From NCBI GenBank assembly GCA_026709935.1, contig JAPOSC010000004.1, forward strand, positions 186,789-250,788: a stretch of DNA of 64,000 nucleotides, read 5' to 3'. The translations under genes and the position numbers were made by a program. Within the stretch, counting starts at the first letter, position 1. Each line of letters opens with the position of its first letter. Of the stretch, positions 16,963 through 25,574 are shown piece after piece. The notes beneath the pieces are model-generated. The model was given only the letters and a program-made list of their open reading frames with translations, had not been told where the DNA came from and made no database searches. Source of the stretch: Thiotrichales bacterium. Lineage in GTDB: Bacteria > Pseudomonadota > Gammaproteobacteria > HK1.

Positions 16963-17427
16963 TTATTCGCGCTCCATCCGGCGGAACTCGCGGTTGAGGC
17001 GAAACTCCTCGGAGGCAACGAACTCCTCGATGGCGCGCGTCCGGCGTTCGGCTCTCTCGAACCGCCGCGCGAGGGAGGCGGGGTCGACGTGCGGGCGCGA
17101 TGGCTCGTGCGCACCGCGGTCGGCGCGGCCGGCCCCCGATCCCGCCGCACTGCGTCGAAGTCGGTCGCCGGTTCGCCGGAGAGCATCGAAGGCAGAATCG
17201 ACGTGCCGGCGGGCCCGCTCGGGGTTGTCCACCCAGTACAGGGCGGCCAGGAATACCAGCACCGCCGGCAGGGGCATGAAGATGAATCCCAGGACGAATC
17301 CTGCGATCACCATTCCGCGCGGGATGCCGAACGCATCAGCGAGGCCCCGAACGACGCGCTTGATCGGCCCGCGACGGCGACGGGCCCAGCGCCCACGATG
17401 GCGACCACGACAATAATGGCGATTCAT
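16963..17427 (-). CDS. pspC: Phage-shock protein C (PspC)
   Basis: A 154-residue membrane protein. The start at 17427 overlaps the pspB stop (ATGA) and has GGAGGG upstream, giving MNRHYCRGRHRGRWARR. The PspC domain is visible in KRVVRGLADAFGIPRGMVIAGFVLGFIFMPLPAVLVFLAALYWV, with the membrane span inside it. The C-terminal ~90 residues are charged and end in a short helical region. PspC with PspB senses inner-membrane stress and draws PspA off PspF to switch on the operon. It is the last gene of pspABC here. Confidence 0.88.
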   Translation of the reverse strand: MNRHYCRGRHRGRWARRRRGPIKRVVRGLADAFGIPRGMVIAGFVLGFIFMPLPAVLVFLAALYWVDNPERARRHVDSAFDALRRTGDRLRRSAAGSGAGRADRGAHEPSRPHVDPASLARRFERAERRTRAIEEFVASEEFRLNREFRRMERE

Positions 17428-17678
17428 CGTTCCCTCCACTGTGGTGCTTCCTCATCGAGAATCGTCTCCAGCGATTCGATTCGATTCTCGAGCTCCCCGC
17501 AGAGTTCGCGCATGCGTTCGAGCTCCGCGCTGTCGACGGCGACCCGGCCCGGGCCGGCGGTCCCGGCCCGAATGCGCTTCCACGCCGTGACGTAGTGAAA
17601 GATGACCCACAGGGGGGCGACAACGACGAGGAAGATAATCCCGGGCACTGCCAGCGCCCATGCAAAGGCGGTATCCAC
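17424..17678 (-). CDS. pspB: Phage-shock protein B (PspB)
   Basis: An 84-residue protein with one N-terminal membrane span (WALAVPGIIFLVVVAPLWVIFHYV) followed by the family's cytoplasmic helix (ELERMRELCGELENRIESLETILDEEAPQWRER). It partners PspC as a stress sensor. It lies 51 nt downstream of pspA and overlaps pspC by 4 nt, implying translational coupling. Confidence 0.93.
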   Translation of the reverse strand: MDTAFAWALAVPGIIFLVVVAPLWVIFHYVTAWKRIRAGTAGPGRVAVDSAELERMRELCGELENRIESLETILDEEAPQWRER

Positions 17679-17729
17679 TGTGATCTCCGCGTGTGTGGTC
17701 AGTATCCAGCGTGAACGTCACACCGCGTA

Positions 17730-18401
17730 TCAGCGATCGGACTCCGCGGCAACCCGAGCCTTGAGCTTGGCGAGATCCTCGGTGACATCGCTGTCGACTT
17801 CCAGATCGGCGAACTCCTGCTCGAGCGTCTTGGCCTTGCCCATGTCATAGACCTCGGCGCCCGCCTCCAGCTCGTCGATCCGGCGCTCCAGAGACCCGAA
17901 ACGCTGCAGTGCGTCATCGACACGGCCGTCGTGCAGTGCCTCCTTGACACGCACCCGGCCCTTTGCGGTCTTCATGCGCAGTTCGATGGAATCCCTGCGA
18001 GCCTTGGCTTCGTCGATCTTCGCCTGCAGCCGGGAGAGATCCTCGCTGTGGCGGGCGAGGCTCGCCTCGATCACCTCAAGCTCCTCGCGCAGCAGCACCG
18101 CCTGATCCTCGAGCTTGCGCTTGACCAGAAGTGCACTCTTTGCAAGGTCTTCGCGACCCTTGCCGAGTGCGAACGCCGCCTTGTCCTCCCACTCTCGCCC
18201 GCTGGTCTCCAGGCGCTCGATCTTGCGCTCGATCTCTCGCTTGTCGGCAATGGTCCGCACCGACTGGGACCGCACCTCGACCAGGGTGTCCTCCATCTCC
18301 TGAATCATGAGCCGAATCATCTTGGCCGGATCCTCGGCGCGCTCAAGCAGGGCGTTGATGTTCGCGTTGATGATGTCGGTGATGCGCGAAAAGATGGTCA
18401 T
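17730..18401 (-). CDS. pspA: Phage-shock protein A (PspA)
   Basis: A 223-residue coiled-coil protein of the PspA/IM30 (ESCRT-III-like) family, beginning MTIFSRITDIINANINALLERAEDPAKMIRLMIQEMED. PspA inhibits PspF when stress is absent and assembles on damaged inner membrane to preserve the proton-motive force. It is the first gene of the operon, behind a sigma-54 promoter. Length and composition are normal. Confidence 0.96.
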   Translation of the reverse strand: MTIFSRITDIINANINALLERAEDPAKMIRLMIQEMEDTLVEVRSQSVRTIADKREIERKIERLETSGREWEDKAAFALGKGREDLAKSALLVKRKLEDQAVLLREELEVIEASLARHSEDLSRLQAKIDEAKARRDSIELRMKTAKGRVRVKEALHDGRVDDALQRFGSLERRIDELEAGAEVYDMGKAKTLEQEFADLEVDSDVTEDLAKLKARVAAESDR

Positions 18402-18450
18402 GTCCGTCTGTCTCCATGGTTGTGGAACGGGAACCTGCGGACTCGATCAT

Positions 18451-18466
18451 TGCGATGTTCGTGCCA
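18451..18466 (-). promoter_or_regulatory. Sigma-54 promoter of pspABC
   Basis: On the minus strand TGGCACGAACATCGCA matches the TGGCACGnnnnTTGCA consensus with one mismatch and correct GG-GC spacing. It lies about 50 nt upstream of pspA, and the cognate activator gene pspF is divergent. Confidence 0.9.
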
Positions 18467-18575
18467 ATTCGTAACTCATTGATTTATCGTGGAACCAGAT
18501 TCGTTCACTGACGAATTCCGCTCATCTTCTTTATCTATTCGCAAAATACTTGGCGTTTTTCGCTATCATTCGCTG

Positions 18576-19607
18576 ATGGCCACTCCACCCCACATTCTCG
18601 GTGAGGATCCTTCCTTCCTGGAAGTGGAAGAGCAGATCTCCCGCCTCGCCGCCATCGACAGGCCATGTCTCGTGATCGGTGAACGGGGAACCGGGAAGGA
18701 GCTGCTGGCCACACGCCTGCACTACCTCTCCCCTCGCTGGGATGGACCGTTCGTGAAGATCAACTGCGCCGCGCTCGCCGAGTCGCTGCTCGACACCGAG
18801 CTGTTCGGCCATGAGGCGGGCGCATTCACCGGGGCACAGCGTCAGCATATCGGCCATTTCGAGCGCGCCGACGGCGGCACCCTGCTGCTCGACGAAATCT
18901 CGAACGCTTCGACCGCAGTGCAGGAGAAGATACTCCGGGTCATCGAGTACGGCGAAATGGAGAGGGTCGGCGGGCGGAGAACCATTCAGCTCGATGTGCG
19001 GGTGATCGGGGCGGCGAATGTCGATCTGCCTTCGCTTGCCCGCGATGGGAGGTTCCGAGCCGATTTGCTCGATCGGCTCGCCTTCGAGGTCGTCACGATC
19101 CCACCGCTTCGCGCCCGGCCCGCCGACATCATGACTCTGGCCAATGCGTTCGCCCTGGAGATCACTGGCGCCCTGGGCCAGGACGTATTCCCCGGATTCA
19201 GTCCGAGAGCCGAGGAGTCGTTGCTCGGACACTCCTGGCCGGGAAACGTGCGGGAGCTGAAAAACGTCGTCGAGCGCGCCGTCTATCGCTCTGCGTCATC
19301 GGATACACCGGTCGACACCGTGGTCATCGACCCGTTCGAGAACAGGTGGCGTCCGTCTCGCGGCCCGATCGGAACGGATCATGGGCGGCCAAGCCCCGCG
19401 CCGCCGTCGCACGCGCATGAACCCGCGCCGCCAAGTGTGTCTCCGGAACTTCCGGTCGATTTCCAGGCCGAAGTGGAACAATTCGAGCGCGGCCTGCTGG
19501 AACGGGCGCTCGAAGCATCCCGGCACAGTCAGGTCGGGGCGGCAAGCGCACTTGGGCTGGGATACCACCGGCTCAGGAGACTACTGAAGAAGCACGCGCT
19601 CATCTGA
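18576..19607 (+). CDS. pspF: Phage-shock operon transcriptional activator PspF
   Basis: A 343-residue sigma-54 enhancer-binding protein without an N-terminal receiver domain, as expected for PspF. It has Walker A GERGTGKE, the sigma-54-contacting loop GAFTGA, Walker B GGTLLLDEI, the sensor/arginine region ending in HSWPGNVRELKNVVERAV, and a C-terminal Fis-type helix-turn-helix (AASALGLGYHRLRRLLKKH). The ATG at 18576 (MATPPHILGEDPSF) is the family's start. It is divergent from pspABC, whose sigma-54 promoter it should activate when PspA releases it. A Pro-rich linker precedes the HTH. Confidence 0.93.
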   Translation: MATPPHILGEDPSFLEVEEQISRLAAIDRPCLVIGERGTGKELLATRLHYLSPRWDGPFVKINCAALAESLLDTELFGHEAGAFTGAQRQHIGHFERADGGTLLLDEISNASTAVQEKILRVIEYGEMERVGGRRTIQLDVRVIGAANVDLPSLARDGRFRADLLDRLAFEVVTIPPLRARPADIMTLANAFALEITGALGQDVFPGFSPRAEESLLGHSWPGNVRELKNVVERAVYRSASSDTPVDTVVIDPFENRWRPSRGPIGTDHGRPSPAPPSHAHEPAPPSVSPELPVDFQAEVEQFERGLLERALEASRHSQVGAASALGLGYHRLRRLLKKHALI

Positions 19608-19807
19608 ATCGCCCCTTCAACCGCTCCCGGCCACGACCGGGGAACCAGGTAGCGTGTCATTTCGACTCCTGAGCTTTCGGGGAAGCTCGTGCATACAGGC
19701 CGGAGACACCGGGCGGAATGTCAAAGTGATGCGCGGCCGAGAACTGCTCGGGCGCTCGTGACTCCGGGTCAGGGGAGTCGGGGCGACGGGTCGTGCGTCC
19801 CGACCCT

Positions 19808-20176
19808 TCAGGCCGCTTGCGAAGAACCGACGGAGCCGCCGGAGGCTTTCGAGCCGGCTCCGCTCTTCTTATCCGCCGACTTGGAGTCGGAGGATTTCGA
19901 GTCGGTGGACTTCGAGTCGGAGGAATTCGGGCCCGGCTTCGAATCGCCCGAGCTCTCGGTCGAATCCGTTTTTTCCTTGGCCTTGCCCTTTCCCTTGTCG
20001 CGGAAATCGGTGACGTACCACCCGTCGCCCTTGAGGTGGAACGCGGCGGCGCTGATCAGCTTCCTGAGTCTCAACTTGCCGCAGGCCGGACACTTGCGCT
20101 TGGGGCGATCACTGAACTTCTGGATGAATTCGTGACGGGCACCGCAGCCCCTGCACTCGTACTCGTAGATCGGCAT
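19808..20176 (-). CDS. FmdB-family zinc-ribbon protein with acidic/Ser-rich tail
   Basis: A 122-residue protein starting at 20176 (MPIYEYECRGCGARHEF). The N-terminal ~45 residues are the FmdB zinc ribbon with two Cys pairs (CRGCG and CPACGKLRLRKLIS). The rest is a low-complexity tail built from DSKSxDSKS-like repeats and Lys/Ser/Gly runs. Relatives are 70-110 residues, and such tails occur in several. The precise function is unknown; a regulatory role has been proposed for the family. fmdB commonly sits beside aspS; here they are about 5 kb apart on the same strand. Confidence 0.85.
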   Translation of the reverse strand: MPIYEYECRGCGARHEFIQKFSDRPKRKCPACGKLRLRKLISAAAFHLKGDGWYVTDFRDKGKGKAKEKTDSTESSGDSKPGPNSSDSKSTDSKSSDSKSADKKSGAGSKASGGSVGSSQAA

Positions 20177-20534
20177 GTTCCAAGTCCCTCTCGGCCGCGC
20201 TGCTGATCGGCCGACATAGGGCCACGGGCGGTGAAATTCAAGACGGCGAATCATACAGTGAAGGGAGGAATGTCGGGTCGTACCTCCGGTCGGCTCGATC
20301 TGGGGCACCGTCTCGACTGGATACCGAACCATGCGCGAGATCACCGACGACTTCGGGAGGATGGCCCTTTCCGCCGGGCGAGAGCACGGCTTCGAAGCAT
20401 ACAGGCCGGAGGCCCGGGCCGAGTTTCGAAGTGAGGCACCACCGCGCATGCCGGGTTTCCCATCATGGTGCTAGACTGCATGCACCCAATCGTCGCCTCC
20501 CATCTTGTGCGGGAGACGCACCTTCCAGACTCCG
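20177..20534. other. Gene-free stretch between fmdB and the CAU tRNA
   Basis: About 360 bases. The small ORFs here are unremarkable and I see no repeat, terminator or RNA beyond the adjacent tRNA. Confidence 0.5.
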
Positions 20535-20611
20535 GGGCCTGTAGCTCAGTTGGTCAGAGCGGCGGACTCATAATCCGTTGGTCGCAGGTTCGAGTCCTGC
20601 CGGGCCCACCA
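20535..20611 (+). tRNA. tRNA with CAU anticodon (Ile2 or Met)
   Basis: A 77-nt cloverleaf with a 7-bp acceptor stem (GGGCCTG/CGGGCCC, one G-U), D-arm GCTCAGTTGGTCAGAGC, anticodon loop CTCATAA, T-arm GCAGGTTCGAGTCCTGC, and encoded CCA. CAU can be elongator Met or lysidine-modified tRNA-Ile2; the TTGGTCGC variable region resembles Ile2. The minus-strand ORF ending GPAGLEPATNGL is just the antisense of this tRNA. Confidence 0.95.
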
Positions 20612-20897
20612 ACCAAATCAACGATTTCCTCCCTGTTATCCCCTGAAAAATAAGAAGATTCCTGCTCAACCGCCCGCGGGCGGCGATCGCGCGGAGCTTC
20701 GGGATCACCGAAGCCTGCTGGCGGATGAGCACCAGATTGAAGTGCTCGTCGTTCGTATCGTCGTTCTTGTAGGTCCTGACCTCGACCCGGGCATGCGTCA
20801 CGCCGGCGGGGATTCCTGGTGACTTTTTTTCGTGATAATTGACGCATCCGCCGTTGATTGTCATGATATTCCGCATCAGAACTGCGAATTGTCATCA
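20612..20897. other. Unassigned region after the tRNA; possible gene remnant
   Basis: A 286-base stretch. On the minus strand a short frame (VEVRTYKNDDTNDEHFNLVL) looks protein-like but runs into the antisense of the tRNA and has no recognised family. No integrase gene or repeated tRNA 3' end is visible. An AT-rich GATAATTGACGC segment precedes the ATPase gene. Confidence 0.35.
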
Positions 20898-22052
20898 ATG
20901 TCCCCGCCCGAAGTGCCCCGCCACCTCCAGATCGCGCCCGTGCTGGCGAGCAAATCCTGCTTTCTGTTCGGACCCCGTCAAACCGGCAAGTCCACACTGA
21001 TCCGCCAGCAGCTTGCCGGCTGCCCGGTGTACGACTTGCTCGATCAGTCGCTCTTTCTCCGGCTCTCGCGCCACCCGGCGCTGATCCGCGAAGCGCTGAT
21101 GCCCGAAACGTCCCTCGTGGTCATCGACGAGATTCAGAAACTCCCGGTATTGCTGAACGAAGTGCATCTGATGATCGAGCGGCACGGGGTCCGGTTCCTG
21201 CTGACCGGCTCCAGCGCCCGCAGCCTGCGCCGCAAGGGCGTGAACCTGCTCGGCGGCCGGGCCCGAGCCCGCACGCTGCACCCGTTGACCCGGCATGAGT
21301 TGGGTGCGCGCTTCGACCTGCACCGCGCCCTCGAGTACGGCTTGCTGCCGTCGGTCTATTTCTCCGATGCGCCCGATGAGGACCTGGCCGCCTACGCCGG
21401 CGACTACCTCAAGGAAGAGGTGGCGGCGGAAGCGGTGGTGCGCAACGTCGGTGCGTTCAGCCGCTTTCTGAGCGCCGCCGCGTTGAGCCACGGGCGGATG
21501 ATCAACTTCGCAGGATTCGCAAGCGATACGCAGGTGCCCGCGTCCACGGCGAGAGCCTACTACGACATCCTCAAGGACACATTCATCGCCCGCGAGGTGC
21601 CGGCCATGACGCAGACCCGCAAGCGCAAGGCGGTGTCCACCTCGAAGTACTACCTGTTCGACATCGGTCTGGCGCGGCACCTGCAGGGCCGCCGGGGGCT
21701 GGCGCCGGGCACGCCGGAATACGGGGAAGCCTTCGAGAGCTTCATCCACCAGGAGATCGCCGCCTACTGCAGCTACCATCAGCTTGACCCGCCCGGTTAC
21801 TGGCGCTCGAAATCCGGATTCGAGGTGGATTTCGTGTTTCAGGGCCTGGCCGTCGAAGTGAAGGCGAAGGCCCATGTCGGCGCCCGCGACTGGCGGGGTC
21901 TTGCCGCGTTTGACGAGGAAGGCATCGCCGAACGCCGCCTGCTGGTGTGCCTGGAGCCCGTGCGCCGCCTCGTGGGCAGTATCGAGATCATGCCCTGGGA
22001 CGCATTTCTGGATGCGCTGTGGCAAGGGCGGCTCGTGAACGGCCACCACTGA
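20898..22052 (+). CDS. AAA ATPase with DUF4143 domain (first copy)
   Basis: A 384-residue protein of the ATP-binding/DUF4143 group. Walker A is GPRQTGKST near residue 30, Walker B VVIDEIQKLP near 75, and sensor LLTGSSARSLRR. The C-terminal DUF4143 part ends in a nuclease-like strand pattern (YWRSKSGFEVDFVFQGLAVEVKAK). The ATG at 20898 is chosen because homology begins at VPRHLQIAPVLASK. These proteins are common in accessory DNA and have no firmly established role; the E-VDFV ... VEVKA layout suggests a restriction-endonuclease-like fold. A related gene is at 24329-25534. Confidence 0.82.
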   Translation: MSPPEVPRHLQIAPVLASKSCFLFGPRQTGKSTLIRQQLAGCPVYDLLDQSLFLRLSRHPALIREALMPETSLVVIDEIQKLPVLLNEVHLMIERHGVRFLLTGSSARSLRRKGVNLLGGRARARTLHPLTRHELGARFDLHRALEYGLLPSVYFSDAPDEDLAAYAGDYLKEEVAAEAVVRNVGAFSRFLSAAALSHGRMINFAGFASDTQVPASTARAYYDILKDTFIAREVPAMTQTRKRKAVSTSKYYLFDIGLARHLQGRRGLAPGTPEYGEAFESFIHQEIAAYCSYHQLDPPGYWRSKSGFEVDFVFQGLAVEVKAKAHVGARDWRGLAAFDEEGIAERRLLVCLEPVRRLVGSIEIMPWDAFLDALWQGRLVNGHH

Positions 22053-22348
22053 ATGTTCGATTCACCGCTGCCTCGCATGTCCTGCTCGGCATCTGTCCAG
22101 CGCTCCGGCCGCAAGCGCGACTCTGCCCCACCCGCCCCGGCAACCCGCGCCGATGGGGCACCTGTCCACCGAGCCACGCTCAGTGTCGGCTCGGCGCACT
22201 TGCGCCCCGCGATGCCGAGGGCCTGTGCTCCGTCGGTGGCCACGTAGGTCCAGAAGGTCGCGGGGCGGGGAATGTTTGACACGGTGATGGTCAACCCATA
22301 CATTGCCCGCCGAGACGCAAGGACCTTTGGCCTTGCCCTCCTTCCGAG

Positions 22349-22371
22349 GCCCGCGCTCCGGCGCGGGCTTT
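22349..22371 (+). terminator. Intrinsic terminator
   Basis: A perfect 8-bp GC stem GCCCGCGC/GCGCGGGC with a TCCG loop, followed by TTT. It lies inside the 5' extension of the DUF3800 ORF, which argues that the true start of that gene is further downstream. Confidence 0.7.
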
Positions 22372-22374
22372 CGT

Positions 22375-23154
22375 GTGTCTGGAACCTCGAATGACGTATT
22401 CGGACACATTGGCCCGTACGTCGGTCGACAGCACCCGAGGTACAACGACAGTCCCGTGTTCGGCTTTGCCGGATTAGTCCTTCCGGTGAATGAGGTGCGT
22501 AGCTTCGGGACGTGGTTCTTCCAGCACAAGTGCCAACTCCTCGACTTCGAGCTCGAACGTTCGGGCGAGCATCCCGCTCAATGGGAGAAGAAGGGCTCGA
22601 GCCTCTACACGGTGACCAACGTCGAACGGTATCGCGAGCTGAGAACGTTCACGAACCGCATGTTCAACAAGATCGAGGCGATCGGAGGTTTCGTGATCTA
22701 CGTTGGGATCAGGAAGACTGCTCCACCGCAGTCCCACTCCCCGAATCGCCTCTACCGCAACGTCCTTCTCGAAGCGGTCAAGCGGATCGATCAGTTCTGC
22801 GAGGTGGACTGCCGTCCGTCGGACAACTTCCTCCTCGCTCTTGACGAGCATGATCAGCGGGCCGCATTGATCACCGAAGTGTCGAGAGCCATGTACGCGG
22901 GCCCCGAGCGGCGACGATACCTCATCGAGCCCCTGTTCAACCTCGAAAGTCACCGTTACCAGACCATACAGGCCGCCGATTGGATTGCTGCGCTGGTGGG
23001 GCGCCTGGGTGCTGTCTGGTCAGATCCGGAGTCCTACTCAGAGAATGGAGTATTCCGTCGTTATTTCGAGCATCGGCTCAATCGCATCAGTCGACGGAGC
23101 GGAATTCGGCAGAGGTCAGCAGAGAACGCCTCCCTCCGCGTCGGGTCGGTGTAG
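22375..23154 (+). CDS. DUF3800 family protein, start uncertain
   Basis: The ORF is open from a TTG at 22303, but a terminator hairpin at 22349-22371 makes that start unlikely; GTG at 22375 is a working choice (259 residues). The body fits DUF3800: PVFGFAGLVLPVNEVRSFGTWFF, NFLLALDEHDQRAALI, and the C-terminal PLFNLESHRYQTIQAADWIAALVGR with the Asp/Trp pair of this RNase-H-like family. Its N-terminus normally carries a D-(E/D)-S-G motif on the first strand; here the equivalent is NDVFGHIG, so one acidic residue may be lost. Function is unknown; the family is common in defence and mobile regions. Confidence 0.7.
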   Translation: MSGTSNDVFGHIGPYVGRQHPRYNDSPVFGFAGLVLPVNEVRSFGTWFFQHKCQLLDFELERSGEHPAQWEKKGSSLYTVTNVERYRELRTFTNRMFNKIEAIGGFVIYVGIRKTAPPQSHSPNRLYRNVLLEAVKRIDQFCEVDCRPSDNFLLALDEHDQRAALITEVSRAMYAGPERRRYLIEPLFNLESHRYQTIQAADWIAALVGRLGAVWSDPESYSENGVFRRYFEHRLNRISRRSGIRQRSAENASLRVGSV

Positions 23155-23696
23155 CGAGGGCCTCCGGTTCATCTTGACCCCCTTCATCGTCACCGACGCG
23201 GCGACCCGCGCCGAACTCGAACGCGGGGTGCTGCCCGATCAGGGGCGGTCGCGTCATTCCGGGCCACGCCTCCGAACGCGCGGGCGTTGAGGGCGGCCGA
23301 ACTCTTCCGGGAGCTGCCGGCAGAACACCCGGACAATCCCTACGCGGGTCAGATCCGGGCCATGCAGCGGGACAACCCCGAATGAGCAAGGATCGCCGGC
23401 GAGATCAGGGCGATGCGGCGGGCCGGAATCATCGACTGAACGACCTCGGCGGGGCGGTCAGACCCCGCCGGGTTCGTCATCCACGATTCGGCCCAACGTG
23501 ACGGGTGCCTTCGGGGCAGCCCTCGACTCAGGCGTGCCCTGGGTGCACCGGGTGACCCTGGGGCTCGCATCATCTTTTCCTATCGCCCGGATAGGAAAAT
23601 CGTTCTGGACGGTGCGGGAAGTCTCTGCAAGCATTCCTTCCCATCAGCCCCCCCCGGGCTGCCAGGTAGACCACCAGACCGCAAGGAGAACAATCC
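23155..23696. other. Gene-poor stretch with possible fragments
   Basis: About 540 bases without a supported gene. A short in-frame piece ending RAAELFRELPAEHPDNPYAG ... NPE-stop (to ~23385) reads like the tail of a lost protein but matches nothing I recognise. No repeat or RNA is evident. Confidence 0.35.
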
Positions 23697-24170
23697 ATGA
23701 AGATGCTCAAGATCGCAGCGTTGACCCTGGCCGGTGCCCTCCCTCTCCTCCCCGCCATTGCGACGGCGCAGGACGACGGCGTGACTACTATCAAGTTCAG
23801 CCGGTCAGCGTATACCGTATTCGGAGAAGGCAATGCTCTGGAGTTCACGGTCGTCAAGGACGGCCCCGCCGAAGTCCAGATCCTTTGGGCGGCCGGCGCC
23901 ACTGCCCCCAATATAGCCGGAAATGGCGACGGCAGGGCGGCGACGGTGGGCAAGGACTTCGTGAAAGCCAGCGGGTCGCTGTTCTTCTTTGCGGACGACA
24001 CCGAGAAGACCTTCACCGTGGAGACGATTGCTGACGAGGAGGTGGGGGAACCGCCTGAAATGTTCATGGTCGGTTTGGCCTTTTCTCCGTTCGATACCCA
24101 CGGGAATAAGAGGGTGGAGTTCGCCTCGTACTATGCTAACCAAGCCGTTGGCGTCATCCTCGATTATTGA
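23697..24170 (+). CDS. Small secreted protein with Calx-beta-like domain
   Basis: A 157-residue protein with a clear signal peptide (MKMLKIAALTLAGALPLLPAIATAQ) and AAGGAG 9 nt upstream of the ATG. The mature part has the strand pattern of a Calx-beta domain: FSRSAYTVFGEGNALEFTVVKDG, then GKDFVKASGSLFFFADDTEKTFTVETIADEEVGEPPEMFMVGL. Such domains bind Ca2+ in adhesins and exchangers, but a free single-domain periplasmic form is unusual. It is alone, with twin hairpins behind it. The specific role is unknown. Confidence 0.65.
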   Translation: MKMLKIAALTLAGALPLLPAIATAQDDGVTTIKFSRSAYTVFGEGNALEFTVVKDGPAEVQILWAAGATAPNIAGNGDGRAATVGKDFVKASGSLFFFADDTEKTFTVETIADEEVGEPPEMFMVGLAFSPFDTHGNKRVEFASYYANQAVGVILDY

Positions 24171-24191
24171 ATTGTCGATCAGGCCTGGACA

Positions 24192-24252
24192 GGCGACAGG
24201 GCGGCGGTAGTCGCCCTGTCGCCTTGTGGCACTGCCCTCGGCGAGGGCAGTG
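24192..24252 (+). terminator. Twin hairpin terminator
   Basis: Two adjacent perfect stems: GGCGACAGGGCG/CGCCCTGTCGCC (24192-24223) and CACTGCCCTC/GAGGGCAGTG (24230-24252), the second followed by ACTCCTTT. Together they should insulate the Calx-beta gene from the ATPase gene downstream. Confidence 0.8.
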
Positions 24253-24328
24253 ACTCCTTTGCGACCAAAATCGAGCAGATCGTAAAATGGTGTTGACCAT
24301 TCGACGATAGAAACGATAATTGTCGGAT

Positions 24329-25534
24329 ATGGTATCGCCCAGAATCTACGATTCCCTGTTCGCCGAACATCTGGCGAGTCACCGTCAGATGGCGTTTGTC
24401 AGCGGGCCGCGTCAGGTCGGCAAGACCACCGCCTGCCGGTTTCATGCTGATGCCTATGTCAACTGGGACAACATCGACGACCGAGAGCTGATCCTCGCCG
24501 GGCCCGGCACTCTGAGCAATGTATTCGGGCTGGAGCGTCTGTCCGAAACCACCCCTGTGATCCTGTTCGACGAACTCCACAAGTTCCGGCGTTGGAAGCA
24601 GTTCCTGAAGGGATTTTTCGATACCCATGCCGAGCGCGTCCGAGTCATGGTCACGGGAAGCAGCCGCATGGACATCTATCGTCGCGGCGGGGACAGTCTG
24701 ATGGGAAGATACTTCCCCTATCGGATGCACCCGTTTTCCGTGGCCGAGACCATCACGCAGGAACTCCCCGACGCGAAATGCATCTTGCGTCCACCACGTC
24801 CGGTGGACGAAGCGGAATTCCGGGCCCTCTGGCATCACGGTGGTTATCCGGAACCGTTCCTCAAGCGCAATACGCGTTTCAGCCGCCGCTGGCAGTCCCT
24901 GCGCCTGGAGCAACTGGTCAGGGAGGATGTCCGCGACCTCACTCAGGTCCAACAGCTCGACCAACTCGAGATCATGGTGCGGTTGCTGGTCGCCCGGTCG
25001 GCACAACAGTTGATCTATGGCAACCTCGCCCGACAGGTGCGTGTGTCCGTCGACACCATCCGTCGGTGGGTCGCCGCGCTGTGCGACTTGCATCTCGGAT
25101 TCGTCGTCAGACCGTGGTTCAACAATGTCTCCCGATCGCTGCGCAAGGAACCAAAATGGTACCTGCGCGACTGGGCGTCCATCGACGATGTGGGCCAACG
25201 GGCGGAGACGTTCGTCGCGTGCCATCTCCTGAAGGCGGTGGACGGTTGGAACGACATGGGTCTGGGCGATTTCGATCTCGGTTACCTGCGCGACAAGGAG
25301 AAACGGGAGGTCGACTTTCTGGTGGTGCGCGATGGCCGGCCCTGGTTTCTTATCGAGGTGAAGTACGCCGACGAATCCCTCGGTCCGTCTCTGAAACGCT
25401 ACCAGCACCAGATCGGTGCGCCATTCGCGTTTCAGGTCAGCATCGATGCCGACTACATCGACAAGGACTGCTTCGCCGCACCGGGGCCACCGCTGATCGT
25501 GCCGGCGCGGACGCTTCTTTCCCAGTTGTTGTGA
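24329..25534 (+). CDS. AAA ATPase with DUF4143 domain (second copy)
   Basis: A 401-residue protein starting at the ATG at 24329; the track start is an upstream TTG. It has Walker A GPRQVGKTT, Walker B PVILFDELHKFRRW, the sensor VMVTGSSRMDIYRRGGDSLMGRYFPYR, and a DUF4143 C-terminus with KEKREVDFLVVRDGRPWFLIEVKYAD. It is only distantly similar to the copy at 20898-22052, so this is not a recent duplication. As with its relative, ATP binding is clear and the biological role is not. It immediately precedes the Cas6-like gene run (40 nt to the next start). Confidence 0.83.
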   Translation: MVSPRIYDSLFAEHLASHRQMAFVSGPRQVGKTTACRFHADAYVNWDNIDDRELILAGPGTLSNVFGLERLSETTPVILFDELHKFRRWKQFLKGFFDTHAERVRVMVTGSSRMDIYRRGGDSLMGRYFPYRMHPFSVAETITQELPDAKCILRPPRPVDEAEFRALWHHGGYPEPFLKRNTRFSRRWQSLRLEQLVREDVRDLTQVQQLDQLEIMVRLLVARSAQQLIYGNLARQVRVSVDTIRRWVAALCDLHLGFVVRPWFNNVSRSLRKEPKWYLRDWASIDDVGQRAETFVACHLLKAVDGWNDMGLGDFDLGYLRDKEKREVDFLVVRDGRPWFLIEVKYADESLGPSLKRYQHQIGAPFAFQVSIDADYIDKDCFAAPGPPLIVPARTLLSQLL

Positions 25535-25574
25535 AACACTGTGCCCCGCTCTCCCGAACCATGGGCAATACGCA

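Noticed and set aside
20535-20611. Integration site (att) of a mobile island in the tRNA
   Set aside because: No second copy of the tRNA 3' end and no integrase gene was found downstream in the window.
20568-20876. 102-residue minus-strand ORF ending GPAGLEPATNGL
   Set aside because: The ending is the antisense of the tRNA, a known annotation artefact; the rest matches no family I know.
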